From: DASQUK01 sp035641315
GTDB lineage: Bacteria > Actinomycetota > Acidimicrobiia > Acidimicrobiales > VFJN01
Reading direction: 5' to 3'
NCBI GenBank assembly: GCA_035641315.1
Contig: DASQUK010000195.1
Span: forward strand, 1 to 8,799
Length of the DNA stretch: 8,799 nt
In this document: positions 7,478 to 8,799 of the stretch, piece after piece
Layout: every line of letters starts with the position of its first letter
How positions within the stretch are numbered: the stretch's first letter is position 1
Notes under the pieces: model-generated
Told to the model about the DNA's origin: nothing
Database searches by the model: none
Seen by the model: only the letters and a program-made list of their open reading frames with translations
Translations under genes and position numbers: made by a program

Positions 7478-7810
7478 TCTGACACACGGGAGGACCACGC
7501 GATCGCTCCGGAGGTCGTGCCCGCCGCCGTCCGGCGCATCCCCGCTCTGGCCGGCGTGGGGATCCGCGGGTGCTGGTCGGGTGACTACGAGATGAGCCCC
7601 GACCACAAACGGGATCGTCCGGGCCACCGCCGAGCCGGCGGGGCTCCTGTACGCCACCAGGTTTCGGGGCACGGGTTCCAGCAAGGCCCGGTGGTGGGTG
7701 AGTGCCTGGCCGACCTCGTGCTCGGGCGGCGACCAGAGCTCGATCTCTCGCCGTTATCCCTCGACCGCTTCTCGCAGCAGGCGCTGCGGCCCGAGGCGCA
7801 CGTCGCATGA
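7478..7810 (+). pseudogene. DAO/SoxB-like FAD-dependent oxidoreductase, 3' remnant with two frameshifts
   Basis: Only the C-terminal 110 or so residues are present; the FAD-binding N-terminal part (usually about 250-300 residues) is missing. The recognisable pieces are AVRRIPALAGVGIRGCWSG, YEMSPDH, then SGHGFQQGPVVGE and DLSPLSLDRF, the standard end of glycine/sarcosine/D-amino-acid oxidase-like proteins. Between YEMSPDH and SGHGF the reading frame gives nonsense, but the +1 frame from 7608 reads NGIVRATAEPAGLLYATRF, which is the expected family sequence. One extra A in the A-run at 7607-7609 and one missing T in the T-run at 7662-7664 would account for this exactly. The stop TGA 7808-7810 overlaps ATG 7807 of the next gene (ATGA), so the two genes were once translationally coupled. 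Because both errors are in homopolymers, sequencing error is possible for them, but not for the missing 5' part. Confidence 0.8.
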
Positions 7811-8691
7811 GCGCCGTCGGGCGGCAGCGACTGCGGTGGCTCGACGCCGACGAGCTGCGGGAGTGCCTCCCCATGGGCGACGCCATCGCCGCCATGCGGC
7901 GGGCCTTCGGTGACGACCGCGAGGTGCCGCCGCGGGTCGCCCTCAGGGCCTCGCTGGTCATGGCCGGACGCGTCGGTGGCCACACCGGGGTCAAGGTCGT
8001 GTCGACAGTCCCCGGGAACCCGGCCGGGCTGGTCGCCGTGTTCGGGCCAGATGGCGAGCCGGTCGGGATCGTGGACGGCCCGACCTTGACCGCGATCCGC
8101 ACTGGGGCGGCCACCGGGCTGGCGACGTCGTTGCTCGCGCGACCGGACGCCCGGGTGCTGACGATGCTCGGCGCCGGGGCGATGGCCGCCGACCAGATCG
8201 CCGCGGTGCGTGCCGTCCGGCCGATGGCCCGCACGCTGGTGTGGAGCCGCCGCCGGGAGCGGGCGGAGGCGCTGGCGAGCCGGGTGGACGCCGAGGTGGT
8301 CGACTCTGCCGACGAGGCGGTGGCGGCCGCCGACGTCGTCGCGACGGCCACGCCCGCCACGAGCCCGCTGTTCGACCCGGCGGCGGTGCGACCGGGGACG
8401 CACCTCAACGCCATCGGGGCCTTCAGGCCCGACATGGCCGAGCTGCCGCCTGCGCTACTGCGGGCGGCCTGGGTGGTGGTCGAGGACCGCCGGGCGGCGG
8501 CCGCCGAGGCCGGCGACCTGCTCCAGGCGGGCCGGGAGCCCGACGCCGAGATGAGCGATCTCCTGAGCGGACGAGCCGGCCCGGCGCCGGGGGCGACGAC
8601 AGTGTTCAAGAGCACCGGCATCGCCACGATGGATGTGGCCGCCGCCGTGGCGGCGCTGGAGCGGGCCGCCCGCCGTCAAGCCCAAGGGTGA
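7807..8691 (+). CDS. Ornithine cyclodeaminase/mu-crystallin family protein, possibly an imino-acid reductase
   Basis: A 294-residue NAD(P)-dependent enzyme of the ornithine cyclodeaminase/mu-crystallin family, on the short side (usual 310-350). Seen: GVKVVSTVPGNP (61-72) with the conserved Lys63, the TAIRTGAATGLAT segment (95-107) with Arg98, the Rossmann loop LGAGAMA (121-127), NAIGAFRPDMAELP (201-214), EAGDLL (234-239), and the closing FKSTGIATMD (267-276). True ornithine cyclodeaminases carry a catalytic Asp in G-G-D-C-P-G-K; here that site reads G-A-F-R-P-D-M, with Phe206 in place of Asp. This favours another activity in the family, such as reduction of delta1-pyrroline-2-carboxylate or a related ketimine; that is inference. 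The ATG overlaps the stop of the truncated oxidoreductase. The frame is intact and strongly coding, so the protein is probably still made if a promoter remains. Confidence 0.85.
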   Translation: MSAVGRQRLRWLDADELRECLPMGDAIAAMRRAFGDDREVPPRVALRASLVMAGRVGGHTGVKVVSTVPGNPAGLVAVFGPDGEPVGIVDGPTLTAIRTGAATGLATSLLARPDARVLTMLGAGAMAADQIAAVRAVRPMARTLVWSRRRERAEALASRVDAEVVDSADEAVAAADVVATATPATSPLFDPAAVRPGTHLNAIGAFRPDMAELPPALLRAAWVVVEDRRAAAAEAGDLLQAGREPDAEMSDLLSGRAGPAPGATTVFKSTGIATMDVAAAVAALERAARRQAQG

Positions 8692-8745
8692 GGGAGTCTC
8701 GCTCTCGTCGGCCGGTGTTCTCGAGATCGTGGGTTCCGTTGGCTA

Positions 8746-8787
8746 GAGGTCGAGGCCGTGAGTTCCGGATTCGGAACCCGTGACCTC
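8746..8787 (+). terminator. Nested inverted repeat downstream of the cyclodeaminase-family gene
   Basis: An inner hairpin GTTCCG (8762-8767) / CGGAAC (8772-8777) with a GATT loop is enclosed by an outer pair GAGGTC (8746-8751) / GACCTC (8782-8787). An alternative 8-bp pairing exists between GGGTTCCG (8731-8738) and CGGAACCC (8772-8779), so two mutually exclusive folds are possible. It lies 54 nt past the stop at 8691, and no T-run is seen before the window ends. The likeliest role is transcription termination. The rest of 8692-8799 holds nothing else I can recognise. Confidence 0.4.
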
Positions 8788-8799
8788 AGGCTCGGCTCG

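Noticed and set aside
7386..8627. In-frame upstream extension of livK adding about 414 residues before its signal peptide
   Set aside because: The added part is antisense to the cyclodeaminase-family gene and the oxidoreductase remnant, is Ser/Arg/Ala-rich without domain character, and would bury a clear lipoprotein signal peptide that has its own ribosome binding site.
8728..8799. Part of a tRNA gene, because of GTTCCGGATTCGGAAC
   Set aside because: No GTTCGANTC T-loop, anticodon arm or acceptor stem can be formed; the element is better described as a nested inverted repeat.

Overview
The window is high-GC DNA with codon use and protein styles typical of Actinomycetota. The very acidic lipoprotein substrate-binding protein and the DUF2784 gene would suit an Acidimicrobiia-like or related soil/aquatic actinobacterium; the class is inference, the high-GC actinobacterial character is what the sequence shows.

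Layout. (1) 2-160 (+): the last 52 residues of a cobalamin-independent methionine synthase-like protein, followed by a terminator-like stem-loop. (2) 310-732 (+): a small unrecognised gene with an excellent ribosome binding site, interrupted by one in-frame TGA. (3) 775-1140 (+): an intact DUF2784 membrane protein. (4) 1181-1502 (-): a patchwork of two gene remnants, a 56-codon tail of a second, diverged livF and an N-terminal piece resembling apolipoprotein N-acyltransferase. (5) 1515-7385 (-): a complete five-gene high-affinity branched-chain amino acid-type ABC transporter operon transcribed leftward in the order livK-livH-livM-livG-livF, with tight spacings and a livG/livF overlap. A strong stem-loop lies between livK and livH. 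(6) 7386-7477: the control region upstream of livK. (7) 7478-7810 (+): the 3' remnant of a DAO-family FAD oxidoreductase carrying two compensating homopolymer frameshifts; its stop overlaps the start of (8) 7807-8691 (+), an ornithine cyclodeaminase/mu-crystallin family gene. (9) 8692-8799: non-coding, with a nested inverted repeat.

How the parts work together. LivK captures an amino-acid-like ligand outside the membrane, LivH and LivM form the membrane channel, and LivG and LivF are the ATPases. The oxidoreductase remnant and the cyclodeaminase-family gene were probably once a coupled amino/imino-acid catabolic pair; the oxidoreductase is now truncated, so the second gene may have lost its original promoter. 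The main story is that a well-formed liv operon is bordered on both sides by broken genes (diverged livF tail and lnt-like piece on one side, headless oxidoreductase on the other), which points to rearrangement at the operon edges. No wholly new biological system is evident; the most unusual items are the remnants, the TGA-interrupted gene, and the large N-terminal membrane extension of LivM.
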